DNA of 64,000 nucleotides from Ascidia mentula. Lineage: Eukaryota > Chordata > Ascidiacea > Phlebobranchia > Ascidiidae. Each line of letters opens with the position of its first letter. The first letter of the stretch is position 1. The notes under the pieces were generated by a model that had not been told where the DNA came from, made no database searches, and worked only from the letters and a program-made list of their open reading frames with translations. Of this stretch, positions 54,390-64,000 are shown piece by piece. A program made the translations under genes and the position numbers. The DNA lies in assembly GCA_947561715.1 (NCBI GenBank), contig OX387202.1, forward strand, positions 16,753,001-16,817,000. Direction: 5' to 3'.

Positions 54390-55669
54390 ATGAAGCTGCG
54401 TCAGTTGGAAATGATTTTGGAACAAGTTGATGGTTTTAAAAATCCCAAAGTTCACCTTGAACAGTACATGACACCACCTCACTTGGCAGGTTTGCTTTAG
54501 CTTATTTGAATACTAATTAGCAGTATTGCTCATTGTGATGTTAATGGTTTTTAAAAAATTATTTTGTTTGCCATATCTAATATAGTTGAAAAATTTGCCG
54601 AAGTCCTGTTTAGCAGCTAAACAAATATACATTGTTGGTGAATAGTGATATATTAATTTTTTTATGTGTTTGCCTGAGAATATCTTTTCTGTACAAAGTA
54701 CCAATAGTATACAATGTTTATTTCAGCCTGTATGTTGCATATGGCACACAGCAAGTATAACGACATATGCAAAAAAACTGTGCTGGACATTGGTTGTGGT
54801 AGTGGAATTTTGTCTCTTGGTGCTGGGTTGTTGGGAGCTAATTACATTTTGGGCATTGATATTGATGAAGGTGAGATTATCTGTGTTTACATCACAAAGA
54901 ATGCAAATTCTATTAGTTTGTTTTCATACAGAAGCATTGGAACTTTTTGTACAAAACGCTGATGTACTTGAACCTACTTATGTAGTAGATACAATACAAG
55001 GAGATGTAAAACAACTACCTTCCACCTTTATGTATGTTGTACGGTACTTTGAAAACTATGAATTGCTTGTTTACGATTTATTTTTTTTTGTTTACCTCCA
55101 GGAAGTCATTTGACACGATTGTTATGAATCCACCTTTTGGCACAAAGAACAATAAAGGTAATAAATTTGTTGCTGATGCTACCAGGCATAATATTCAATA
55201 ATTCATGCTCTTTTGACAAATGAGTATTAGTTTTGTCGATGTCTGTTGCATAACGACCAAAACGTCATCCAAACTGATAATTATTTGCCAGAAGAGCCTT
55301 GAATTATTGAATAAAGGTAGTCCTATAATAATTAGAAACAATTTCAAATATAATTTTCTTTTCAATCTAGGTATAGACATGGAGTTTTTGCAAGCAGCGG
55401 CAAATCTATGCCACAATGCCATTTATTCTCTACATAAAACAGCAACTCGAAAATTTGTTTGCAAAAAGGCTTCAAGTATGAGCCTTAAACCAGAAGTAAT
55501 TGCAGGTAAGCAATATTTTTATTTTGTCTTAATCTATAATGCACCTGTGCCTAACTTTGCAGAGTTACGTTACAACTTAGATGCAAGTTACTCATTCCAT
55601 AAAAACAAGTCGAAGGACATTGAGGTTGACTTGATACGTTTTACTCCCATTAAACACGTGAAGAGATAA
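54390..55669 (+). CDS. METTL5: METTL5, 18S rRNA m6A methyltransferase
   Basis: Six exons: 54390-54489, 54727-54870, 54932-55031, 55102-55157, 55371-55505 and 55563-55669, 213 residues (human 209). The SAM-binding motif is [12 protein letters not shown], the acidic loop GIDIDEEALE and the catalytic NPPF motif reads [13 protein letters not shown]; the end is DIEVDLIRF followed by a short extra tail, [13 protein letters not shown]5 with its partner TRMT112 puts a single m6A on 18S rRNA in the nucleus. All active-site motifs are intact. The first donor is GTTTGC, less usual but in phase. It is the second gene of the proposed TMEM267 operon. Confidence 0.96.
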
Positions 55670-55865
55670 CATCCTCAAAGATATTTTTTTTGTGTTTTTT
55701 GTTTGTAAAGCAGTTTGATACTAAATTTATTTTGATATTGACTCTGTGCTGCATGTGTTACCTGCTGGACTTATCTGCCAAATCCTGTTTTAAACAAGTA
55801 AAAATGTTGTTTTTTTGCAAATTTGTGTTGTAATACTGCCACAGATATATTTTGTGCAAGATTCC

Positions 55866-56054
55866 ATGAAATGCCATTCTCCCAACTGCCACTTTCATAA
55901 ACGTAAAACAAGAGAAAAAGCAAACACAGAAATGCTTCTTGACTCCAGTCCAGTACCAAGATTTGAAAGCAATAAAACTCTGTCAGGTTGTGAGATGAAC
56001 CCACATGACCCCTGCGGTGCCAACGCAGGTAACAGCCAGGAGCCAACACATTAG
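55866..56054 (+). CDS. Possible small third cistron, unrecognised
   Basis: 62-residue frame from ATG 55866: MKCHSPNCHFHKRKTREKAN, ending NSQEPTH. It lies 196 bases after the METTL5 stop and follows a TGCCACAG acceptor-like site at 55844; an AATAAA follows at 56093. This could be a small protein or simply the METTL5 3' UTR. No domain is seen beyond the Cys/His-rich start. Confidence 0.25.
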   Translation: MKCHSPNCHFHKRKTREKANTEMLLDSSPVPRFESNKTLSGCEMNPHDPCGANAGNSQEPTH

Positions 56055-56307
56055 ACCTTTTGGTCGCAAATATTCCTGTGATGTGAACCTGAAATAAAGT
56101 AAACTTTATACAATCTGTATATTTTCTTATTCTTTTTAAATAGTTTTGCTTTTTGTGTAGATGTTTTGTTTGGGACTAGGTTTAATTGGGAAAAACGGGC
56201 AATTGTTTTTAGTAAACAGGACAGATGGTATTGTTATAACTGAATGCTTTCTTAAATATTGGTATTTTTTCAAAAACAAGTATTTTTTTCTGGAGGCTAC
56301 AGTCCAA

Positions 56308-56900
56308 TTAGTGTTCAAATACATACTTTTGAAAGTTTGGAGATGATAGCAATTGACTATTTGTAGACTTTCCCACATCCAAGCAGTTAAAGTAGATCAT
56401 CATTCCCATTAGAGAACATGTCACCAAGCCTAAAAGTAAACAAAGTTGCCATTGTTGTGTAAAGGAAAGAATTTAGGTAACTACAGAAAATACAAAATCT
56501 TGCAAGTAATGAAAATATTGTTGTTCATGTTATAATATATATAATTGCTATGATACAAATGTCTATTTTATGCACAAACAATGTCAAATTTAAACAAACA
56601 AACTAGTTTGAAACTACACGAATCACCTGCAGAAATTGCAGCAAGGGATGGATCAATGCTCAGAAGAAAATTATACAAAAAATGGTATCCAAGATCAACG
56701 GATTGAACTTGCTGATGTAAATTACTTGCCCAAGATCCATAGTTAACAGTCAAAATCCATTTTACTGTGGCCCCTATAATTGCACACCACGCAGCTAAGT
56801 TTGACCAACGAAACGTTTCTCTGCTTTCATCCATCCCTGATATAGAAACTGGAGGTATGAAATCAATCGGTTTCCACAGCTGCAAATTTTGCCATTTCAT
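56308..56900 (-). CDS. Small membrane protein, unrecognised
   Basis: Two exons, 56900-56627 and 56429-56308, joined in phase 1, 131 residues. It starts MKWQNLQLWKPIDFIPPVSI. Two hydrophobic stretches are clear (LAAWCAIIGATVKWILTV and LVTCSLMGMMIYFNC) with a less hydrophobic middle segment (GYHFLYNFLLSIDPSLAAIS), so two or three membrane helices. There are no charged catalytic motifs and no signal peptide. I do not recognise the family. An upstream ATG (MVTAVDQFAVAG) would need a 25-base intron and is not favoured. Confidence 0.6.
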
Positions 56901-57441
56901 TTACCAGCAACAGCAAATTGGTCTACGGCGGTTACCATATTATATACTTGTGTGGTGCGGTTTTGTCGTCTGTGGGGATAATGAAATCAACAGCAATCAA
57001 TATCCAGTGTCAAATTATTTAAGAATTACGCTACATTTAAAAGATTAAGATGGTACAACATAAAATTTGTAAGAATCCGGCCTCAAGTATATCGGTATAC
57101 TGATTTGACACTTACACCTGAATCGCATTTTATACGAAATCAACTTGAAAGTATTGAACAGGAATAAGTTGGTGGTTAACTATTTGTTTTTGAAAATTGG
57201 TTTATCTGAAGAAACTTAGGTGTTCTTTTAATGTTATGGTATTATCCAATTTCAATTTGCTTCGTATAAATGAAAGGATATTGTAGGGAATTCGGCTCGT
57301 TATAATTCGAAACCTAATATTTCATTTGAACTTGATTTTTCGAAACTGCTTTCTGCTCTTTTACATTTACATCCCGTCTTTCTGACGCCATCGCTAGTTT
57401 CTCGCATGCGTTGCATCTTTTAACTTGTAATAGGGAACTAG
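56901..57441. other. Intergenic
   Basis: Upstream region of the small membrane protein gene. No gene or repeat seen. Confidence 0.5.
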
Positions 57442-57711
57442 AACAGATCATCGGTGAGGAGACTTGCAGCTACCTTGGTGTCTGACCAAGACTGTCTTGA
57501 CTTGATGTTAGTTCGCGGTGATGCAATTCCGTCAAACTCGACATTGTATACTGTAGGTGAACAACTTAAAATGGGTGTCATAGTTCCGTATCACAGAAAT
57601 TGCGCCGCTTTGTTAAAGGCCTATCGACTCCTTTGTCTTACTACACAGCAGGTTATACTGGCAAAGCGATTTGTAAACGAATACAGAGGTAAAAAACGTA
57701 AATTTGGTTAG
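57442..57711 (+). CDS. Possible exon or relic, unrecognised
   Basis: An AG-bounded frame reads NRSSVRRLAATLVSDQDCLD, then LMLVRGDAIPSNST and KAYRLLCLTTQQVILAKRF, to a stop at 57711. It has no ATG at its start, so it would be a terminal exon or a fragment. It contains the block shared with 47.4 kb. No family recognised. Confidence 0.25.
   Translation, partial: NRSSVRRLAATLVSDQDCLDLMLVRGDAIPSNSTLYTVGEQLKMGVIVPYHRNCAALLKAYRLLCLTTQQVILAKRFVNEYRGKKRKFG
57502..57540 (+). repeat. Block shared with 47442-47480
   Basis: Partner of the block at 47442; see that entry. Here it lies inside the open frame at 57442-57711. Confidence 0.7.
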
Positions 57712-57793
57712 GATTTTCTGTGCAGTCCGTATTCTCAATGTATGCCCACAACAGTTTCGCATTTATTAAAAACTTCACGTATCGTCAGATAAC

Positions 57794-58081
57794 ATGTGGT
57801 TGTACAAAAGTCCCAACTCACTCGAAACCTTCGGGACAGGCGTCAAATTCTGCCCTCCACCAGATGTTTACAGGAAAACAAACAGAATGAAGGAAAAAAA
57901 TATCACCAAAGCACTGAGTCGATTAATAGGGACAACTGCTTGTGTGGATGAAGAGGTGGTGTTGAATGGTACGATCAACATTGTATTTGTATTACTTTCA
58001 TCGTCATCTGAAACAGAGACCGGTTATTACAGATTCTCCATAAATCCGCACGTTTTTACGACACAACTTACCGTGCATTGA
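57794..58081 (+). CDS. Hypothetical ORF, 95 residues
   Basis: ATG at 57794, MWLYKSPNSLETFGTGVKFC. No domain, membrane segment or splice context recognised. It lies in the 3' flank of the stereocilin-like gene on the other strand. It may be chance. Confidence 0.15.
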   Translation: MWLYKSPNSLETFGTGVKFCPPPDVYRKTNRMKEKNITKALSRLIGTTACVDEEVVLNGTINIVFVLLSSSSETETGYYRFSINPHVFTTQLTVH

Positions 58082-58337
58082 TTTACGATTAAACAATATT
58101 TTCATGTGTTTGTGCAACTATAAAATGCGAAAACTGATATGAATTGTAATTTTAATGATTGCAGTAACTACAATACTAAGTAAAGTAGCTCTCTCACACC
58201 AATAGACTTGTTTGCCATAATTTGTGTCACTGCCACTAGAGTCTTAATTAACTAAAAAAATTTTCTTATTAGGAAAAGAGTTGTTACTTGAACATAAGCC
58301 AATCGCCAAAATGAAAGATATTTAAAAAGATTTTTAC

Positions 58338-61300
58338 TCGCAAATATTGCGAAATCCACCAAGGTGAACGGAACATTTGTTGTGGTCTCCGTTGTATTTC
58401 CTGTTAGCAAAAAAAAAGTTTAGTTTTTGGTCAGCGAAAACTTGAACGCAAGACCTAAAATTCTGCCAAACGCGGCCAACTGCAGGGCTTCTCGTTGATC
58501 TACGCCGAGGGCGTCGTACAATCGAGGCGTTCCCATTAAAGCAGCAACATTTTGAATTCCGGATGCAGCAAGTTGGGTGCTTGACATTCCATTCTACAAC
58601 AATATACGTCGATGATATAGATGGAAAAGACATCGTATTTAGCCAACTTGTTACTATGGTTTGTTTGAATGACGTAATTAGGCAATATTCGTAATAAACA
58701 AAAGTGCACCGCTGAGGTTGATATCTTTGTGAAAAATAAGGCAATTTTAATAAAAATTAGACTTCATATTCTTGCACAAAACATAGCTGTAAGGGCAGTA
58801 ATCATCAATCACTATTTGTTATTCCACGAGTTAACATTTTTCTGAAATATTTCAACCTTACGAGTGATATGCGACAATAAGGTTAAAAGCATTAGAAAAC
58901 AGATTGGTTGATAAAAAATCTATGCCGCTGCAGTCAGGACCATCAATACCTGCCTATATCCGCAGCGCACTTTTTTACCCACCACAGCGCAATGCTACAC
59001 CTCACCGTGACTTTGTCTGACGATATGACGGCAAAAATATCTGGGCTGATAAAAGGCATCGACTCAACAGGGATTTGCTGCAGTTCTTCCACCGTCAACC
59101 CAGCTGAAAAAAAGAATGTGAATATTTTTATAAAGCTTTGAAAAGTCAATTTTGTCTTTAAAAAACCTGCTAACGTTCCCATTTCTCTCAGCAGTGATGG
59201 ATCGGGTAGGAAATTGTCATTTGAGAGCAAAACAAAGGAAATGAGAACATCCATTTGTTCTTGATTGTAACAAGTCAACAAGCCCAAGTCTTTCATGGCT
59301 TCGCTATCAAGAGAATATCACTTGTTACCGACAAAATACAATGGATAGATAGATCCGTATATGCGTTTAAATACATCTCAACTAGGTTTCAAAAACTTTT
59401 TTCCTCTTAGTTAAACTCAGTCTACAAATTTGCTTGTATCTTACTGCATCTGAGCTATTCATACACTGATAAACCCAGACAAATACACATGTTCCCATAA
59501 GCGTATCCAGGATTTTTGTCAAAGGGAATTTTGACAAAAAATACAGTTAAGTTTATTTAGCTTTGAAAATAGACAAAAATATTTTTCAAAATGGAGGTCC
59601 GGACCCCACATGAATACGCCTATGCATGCACCTAGCAACATCCACTGACAAATCCATCATATCAGACTTCGTTGCTCCACAGAATATCGGCCCTAGAGCT
59701 GTCAGGTCTTCCGCAGTTAAACTTTCAGTTGTTTTGGAATTTTGTGACAAAAAGGCCCCGAACAAAGCCACTCTCTGCAACATTCACAATGGCAAATTAC
59801 ATGCATTTATATCTAATGTAACTAAGATACAAAGTGAATCAACGCTTGTCTTCTTCCAGAAGTCGGTATTCTATGCAAAACGCTTTTTAAAAACTGTGGC
59901 ATGTAATGCAGATAACTTTCACACACTTGACTTCTGAATATTAACGTTCACTGGCATCACAGCCAAGTTGGATCAGCCACTTTTCCCACCTGGTCGGAGC
60001 GAGATCTGAAAAATCAAGCCCCCGGTGAGGTTTGAACTTACGACCCTGGGCTAACCAGGCCCAACGCTGTACCGACTGAGCTACGGGAACCTTTCATTCG
60101 ATTGCATGAAACATTTCTGCGTGGTCTGATTACGGTGGTGGAGATTTCCTACGTAAATGTGTAGGTCGCCTAGCTCGTGGTGTACAGCTCAGCTTGGCCA
60201 CAATACACCCCGTGAAACCGCTGAGCTTCTGTTGTTCAGTCAGTAGAGTGCCGGGCCTGGTTAGCCCAAGGTCGTGAGTTTAAACCTCACCTGGAGCTTG
60301 ATTTTTTAGATCTCGCTCCGACCTGTCCAAAAAAGTGGCTGATTCAACTCGGCTGCAATGCCAGTGAAAATCTATTGATCGAAATGTGTGAGCTGAGGTC
60401 GCCGAGTGGAGATCGTAAGATCCTGCCTTGTCATACGATAGCCTGTAACACTGCTGCGTCGACTTTAAGAACAAATTCATGCCACTTTTATTTTGTAAAT
60501 GACATAGGTGGTCTAGCTTATAAGTCAGTGGTCGACACCTTTTAAACACAAAGTGCAAGCTCACACTTTTGTCTGTAGCACAGGTTTTTACGCAAAACAT
60601 TATTGAAATATGAACTCATAAAATACCACCTGGTGTGTCATTTACCAAAAACTCTAAAAAGCTAAAGGAACATAAAACTTCTGCTATATATAACATAATA
60701 ATAAACGGAGTCTTACAACTCTGCAATGTTCAAGGACTCCAACCAAACTGCCTAAACTTTAATTGCAATTATTTCCTGTCACTAGCTACCATCACCAGCT
60801 AAATCAACTTGACAAAGTCAAAAAAACTGAACTCAGTAATTGACAAGTAAACTAACGAGTTTCATTTGTTAACTACTAAGTTTAATTTAAAATAAAGAAA
60901 AACAAATTTGGTGATCTAATCATAAAAAAAACTTTGCCGGAACCTGTCCACTTGTCCATTCTACTTCCGACAAAGATGCCACAGCGTCAATATCCACAAG
61001 GTTAAGGTCAGATATCTCAACTGTATCCAAGTTTCTCAGCAAATGTTTAGCATCAGATATTGTTTCCACATCCCACTGTGATGGTGTGAAGAACACCTTA
61101 CATGAAAATAAAAAATTTTGGAGATAATTTTTTTTAAAAAGATGTAAAAAAAGGTGATAATGAAAACTAGATTTACTCAATTATAAGTAAAAAGTACTGA
61201 CACCAAATCTGTCGTTTACAATTGTTAAGCAGGCACACTTGCACAGCAAAACCTATGTTAAAGTTATTAATACGCAATAAGAGTGGGGTTAAGGTGAAAG

Positions 61301-64000
61301 CCAGTGAAAATTGGAGCCGTGTGGCAAATTGTAAGTCGCACAAACCACAAAAAGTGATGGCTTACAATTGAACAAACACTACAGGCAAAAACAAAGCAGT
61401 TCTATAATGAATGGTTACATGGACGTTTATCCAAAACATGCGTAACATGGTGTTTGATTTTGTCTTGTACACTTGGAAAGAATTGCCATCAAAGATTTAT
61501 TTGCACAAACCTGCTTGTTTACTGTGTATTAGCCGTGTAACCAATGTTTAAGATGAAAAACCTGTTTTAATCTGGTCAACAAAGCAATCAGTTGGTCATC
61601 AGACCACTGATCTATGGAGCCCAGAACTTGTAGGGAACTCGAAAAATCGTCATCTGACATTCCCCGTAGCTGCTCTGGAAGCCACCTTGTATTTCCAATG
61701 CCAAGGGACATTACAAGGTCATACGTTGGTGCAGTTACTAAACAAAATATTTAATTAAAAAACGAACAGACAAAATATCATCTTATATGCGCAAAAGAGA
61801 CATAATAGTCAATCCCAAACATGTTGATTGGTACCTAGTTTGGTAACCAACATATCGACGATTGACCGAAAGGTACCACAAATGGAAATCTGTGTGCCTG
61901 CAAGTCTACCAGCTAGCATGTGCAACGGTCACCAGCTGCACTGATGAGACCTTACAGGTCGAAACAGTGTGTACACCTCTCTGCAGCTCTTATAACATTT
62001 CATCAAAATTATGAAAGTGCATTTTTTAAATGGATTTTGAACAATTAAATTGCCAATGATAACTATATGTTTTGTGTGAACTAACAGCTGATGCACATTA
62101 GACAAAGTTGATGCAAAATGCTTATGGACCTTCACGCCTTCGCCGTAATGCAGAGACATTACTGGATGCTGTGAGTGATTCTATCGCTTTGTCATAGAAA
62201 GCATTGTAGTTGATAAAACTGGAAGCGGAATGGCCTTTTTCCACATCCGGGGGGAACATATTAGAAAGTGAATTAGAAAACTGTTCCTGTGGAAACAATT
62301 ATTTGCTGTTAGTAATATGCAAAACACTTTCGACAGGAAGGGATTACTACCAACAATCTAAGTTTAAAAGCAAATAACATTTAATAGGAAATGAGTTGGG
62401 AAATGCATCCCTAGTAAAGTTCAACCCAATAGTTACTTTTGTCAGAAAAGTCCTAAGGGGCAGCTTTGGTTGCTGCCCTTAGTCTAAAGCAGTGTTTCTT
62501 AACCTTCCCCTAAAACTTTCTTTGAAAAGCTATGGACCCATTTGCAAGAAACACATTGCAAATGTTGAAAAATTAAAATTCGTGGACAGCGAAACCTTAT
62601 GGACAGAGGAAAATCCGTGGAATTTCGGAATAATTGTATTTCGTTTCATGGACCCCTTAATGCATCTTCTCGGACCCTTAGGGGTTCATGGACCCCAGGT
62701 TAAGAACCCCTGGTCTAAAGGGTATATCAGCATTTCGTAATTGCCTCAGTTGGCTACAAGGTCAAACAAAGTGTTTCAAACCTACTTCAATGCTTATTCA
62801 GTCCCGAAAAATACACTTTGGGAATGCTAAGATAAATTGCAAGAATATGCTATTATGAACAAACCAAAAAATTGCCCCTATAAAATGTATGGAACAATCT
62901 AGTAAAAGTCCACAATGACTAACTGTGTCAAGATTGGTGATAATAGAACTGGGCATTATAGTGACGATCGGTCCCAATAGATCGAGAGCATCACTATCCC
63001 ATGTAGATGAATCAGAATCTTGGTAGTTGGTGACAAACGTCAACAAATTGTTGACATGTTCGAATGTAAACCTTCAAAACAAAGAAGACTAACAAGTAGA
63101 TTAATATTAACTAAAAAAAATCTATTAACTATCAAACTGATGTTCGATCTAACGACACTTCAGACAACAGTGACTTATGGAAAGTAATAAAATTGGTTAT
63201 TTTGAAACAAACAGTTACATCGCAACCCCTTGTTGGCATTCATCTCACCTGGGAATGCAGTCTTTGAGCAAGTCGATGGCAACTTCACCGATCGCAAGAG
63301 GAAATTCTGCAATGTAACTGGCAGGAATATCACACAGAAGTCCGCCCAGTACATACAGGTCATTTTCGGTCACTAGAGGGCTTGTCCGATTTTCAGAAGC
63401 CAACTGCGGCACACATTTAAAATTTGTATAAAATTGATTCTCTTAACCTTATTGTTATATTCTAATGGTAAACATGGAAAAAATGCAACAACGCTTTTGC
63501 TCTGTACAACACAAACATGACAAACTTTTGTTAATTTTTTTTTAGATTTTAAGAAAATGTAATTTAATATAACGCCATACCAAGCATTTCATGGATAATG
63601 CTGCAAGCTGTTTCCTTTTGGAATCACCCGGTCCTTTCGGCAACATGTCGAGATTTGCATTTCCGAGTTTCTCCACCAACGTTCCACATGCATGTCGGGC
63701 AGTAGCGTTCACAACTTCATAGCTAAATCATTTATAATTTGCCATTAAAAGGCGTTGTTACATTAACGTTTGTTTCATCGACACAAATTGTTCATCCTTA
63801 AAGGTTTTCTAAATCAGCAACTAGTTCCCTGCAGCATGCGACAATAAAAAATTGAAATTTTTGAACTTTTTTAAATCGGCAACGAGTTTTTCACATGCGA
63901 CGTTAAACACAAAAAATTATGTTGGGATGCCGCACCAACCTATAGAACATGCTGACGTCATTTGGAACTGCGCTTAATAGATCTGGCAAGTATGGGTCGC
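58338..64000 (-). CDS. Stereocilin/otoancorin/mesothelin-like protein (partial, 5' end outside window)
   Basis: Twelve phase-consistent exons on the - strand: 64000-63940 (cut by the window end), 63722-63581, 63403-63249, 63071-62924, 62286-62163, 61737-61562, 61096-60944, 59774-59632, 59303-59167, 59103-59006, 58593-58455 and 58400 to about 58338 or a stop near 58264. The protein is a string of helical repeats with the family style of L-x-x-LG-x-L/I-x-C: YVLGGLLCDIP, LTAEDLTALGPIFCG, MSDDDFSSSLQVLGSI, LTVEELQQIPVESMPFISPD. Stereocilin, otoancorin and mesothelin are extracellular, often GPI-linked, superhelical proteins; in vertebrates they attach inner-ear gels to cells or act in cell adhesion. 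Assignment is by pattern, not by close identity. The C-terminal end is uncertain. One exon donor (59632) lies eight bases from a MITE end. Confidence 0.7.
59496..59624. mobile_element. Short MITE with CATAAGCGTA / TACGCCTATG ends
   Basis: About 129 bases with imperfect inverted ends (CATAAGCGTATCC and ATACGCCTATG). No coding capacity. The target duplication is not clear. It ends eight bases from the 59632 exon border of the stereocilin-like gene. Confidence 0.55.
59944..60110 (-). repeat. tRNA-derived SINE, minus copy
   Basis: The - strand has GTAGCTCAGTCGGTACAGC (A box) and GTTCAAACCTC (B box), then a tail with AGATCTCGCTCCGACC and AAGTGGCTGAT. The anticodon stem folds, but the acceptor stem does not pair, so it is a SINE rather than a working tRNA gene. 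Confidence 0.75.
60205..60372 (+). repeat. tRNA-derived SINE, plus copy (inverted partner)
   Basis: Same family in opposite orientation: AGTCAGTAGAGTGCCGGGCC, B box GTTTAAACCTC, tail AGATCTCGCTCCGACC and GTGGCTGATTC. With the minus copy it makes an inverted repeat with a roughly 95-base loop in an intron of the stereocilin-like gene. Confidence 0.75.
62490..62712. mobile_element. hAT-like MITE, 223 bp
   Basis: Ends CAGTGTTTCTTAACCT and AGGTTAAGAACCCCTG are inverted repeats; the flanking 8-base duplication GTCTAAAG (62482-62489 and 62713-62720) is perfect. It lies in an intron of the stereocilin-like gene. The chance frame inside it is not a gene. Confidence 0.85.

Noticed and set aside
55771-56049. 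Minus-strand frame of 92 codons antisense to the METTL5 3' flank
   Set aside because: No start context, no domain and overlap with the more plausible plus-strand 3' region.
59944-60110. Possible functional tRNA gene on the minus strand
   Set aside because: The D and anticodon arms look right, but the acceptor stem does not pair and a SINE tail follows, matching the inverted partner copy.
62492-62740. Open frame of 82 codons
   Set aside because: It lies almost wholly inside the 223-base MITE and has no domain.

Overview
The window looks like nuclear DNA of a tunicate, most probably a Ciona-type ascidian. It is AT-rich, with many small phase-consistent GT-AG introns, tightly packed genes on both strands, short MITEs and tRNA-derived repeats. 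Polypyrimidine-AG sites just upstream of start codons, and two same-strand genes only 58 bases apart, fit the spliced-leader/operon style of gene expression known in Ciona. Gene identities come from reading translated exons and recalling the families; no search was run. The species is inferred.

Left part (1-31.9 kb). The centrepiece is an insulin/IGF-receptor tyrosine kinase gene at 16.7-31.9 kb on the + strand, readable as 29 exons with consistent phases, about 1438 residues. Its middle part (second half of L2, the FnIII domains, the alpha/beta cleavage site and the start of the membrane exon; 22.29-28.12 kb) is present a second time at 1-5.56 kb. That copy keeps every exon boundary and reading frame, but it stops inside the membrane-spanning exon and has no kinase exons after it. 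Its left end is cut by the window edge. Between the two copies lie an unrecognised Asn/Ser/Gln-rich gene on the - strand (5.5-8.3 kb), a Spire actin-nucleator gene on the + strand (9.2-15.0 kb) and a GPCR-like fragment (15.15-15.43 kb).

Middle part (32-46 kb). After a repeat-rich stretch with two hAT-like MITEs come two very conserved genes on the - strand: CFAP20 (36.0-37.5 kb, complete, 193 residues) and the casein kinase 2 catalytic subunit alpha (40.0-45.0 kb), whose last exon could not be found. The spacer between them holds a tRNA-like repeat and a GC-rich ORF-like block.

Right part (46-64 kb). On the + strand are DAD1 (oligosaccharyltransferase subunit), an intronless synaptophysin-family gene, and a TMEM267-METTL5 pair spaced like a tunicate operon. 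On the - strand are a small unrecognised membrane protein (56.3-56.9 kb) and the 3' part of a stereocilin/otoancorin/mesothelin-like gene (58.3 kb to the window end), with an inverted pair of tRNA-derived SINEs in one intron and hAT-like and other MITEs in or beside others.

The genes are mostly unrelated housekeeping and signalling genes. The most unusual item is the kinase-less, possibly secreted duplicate of the insulin-receptor ectodomain next to the full receptor.
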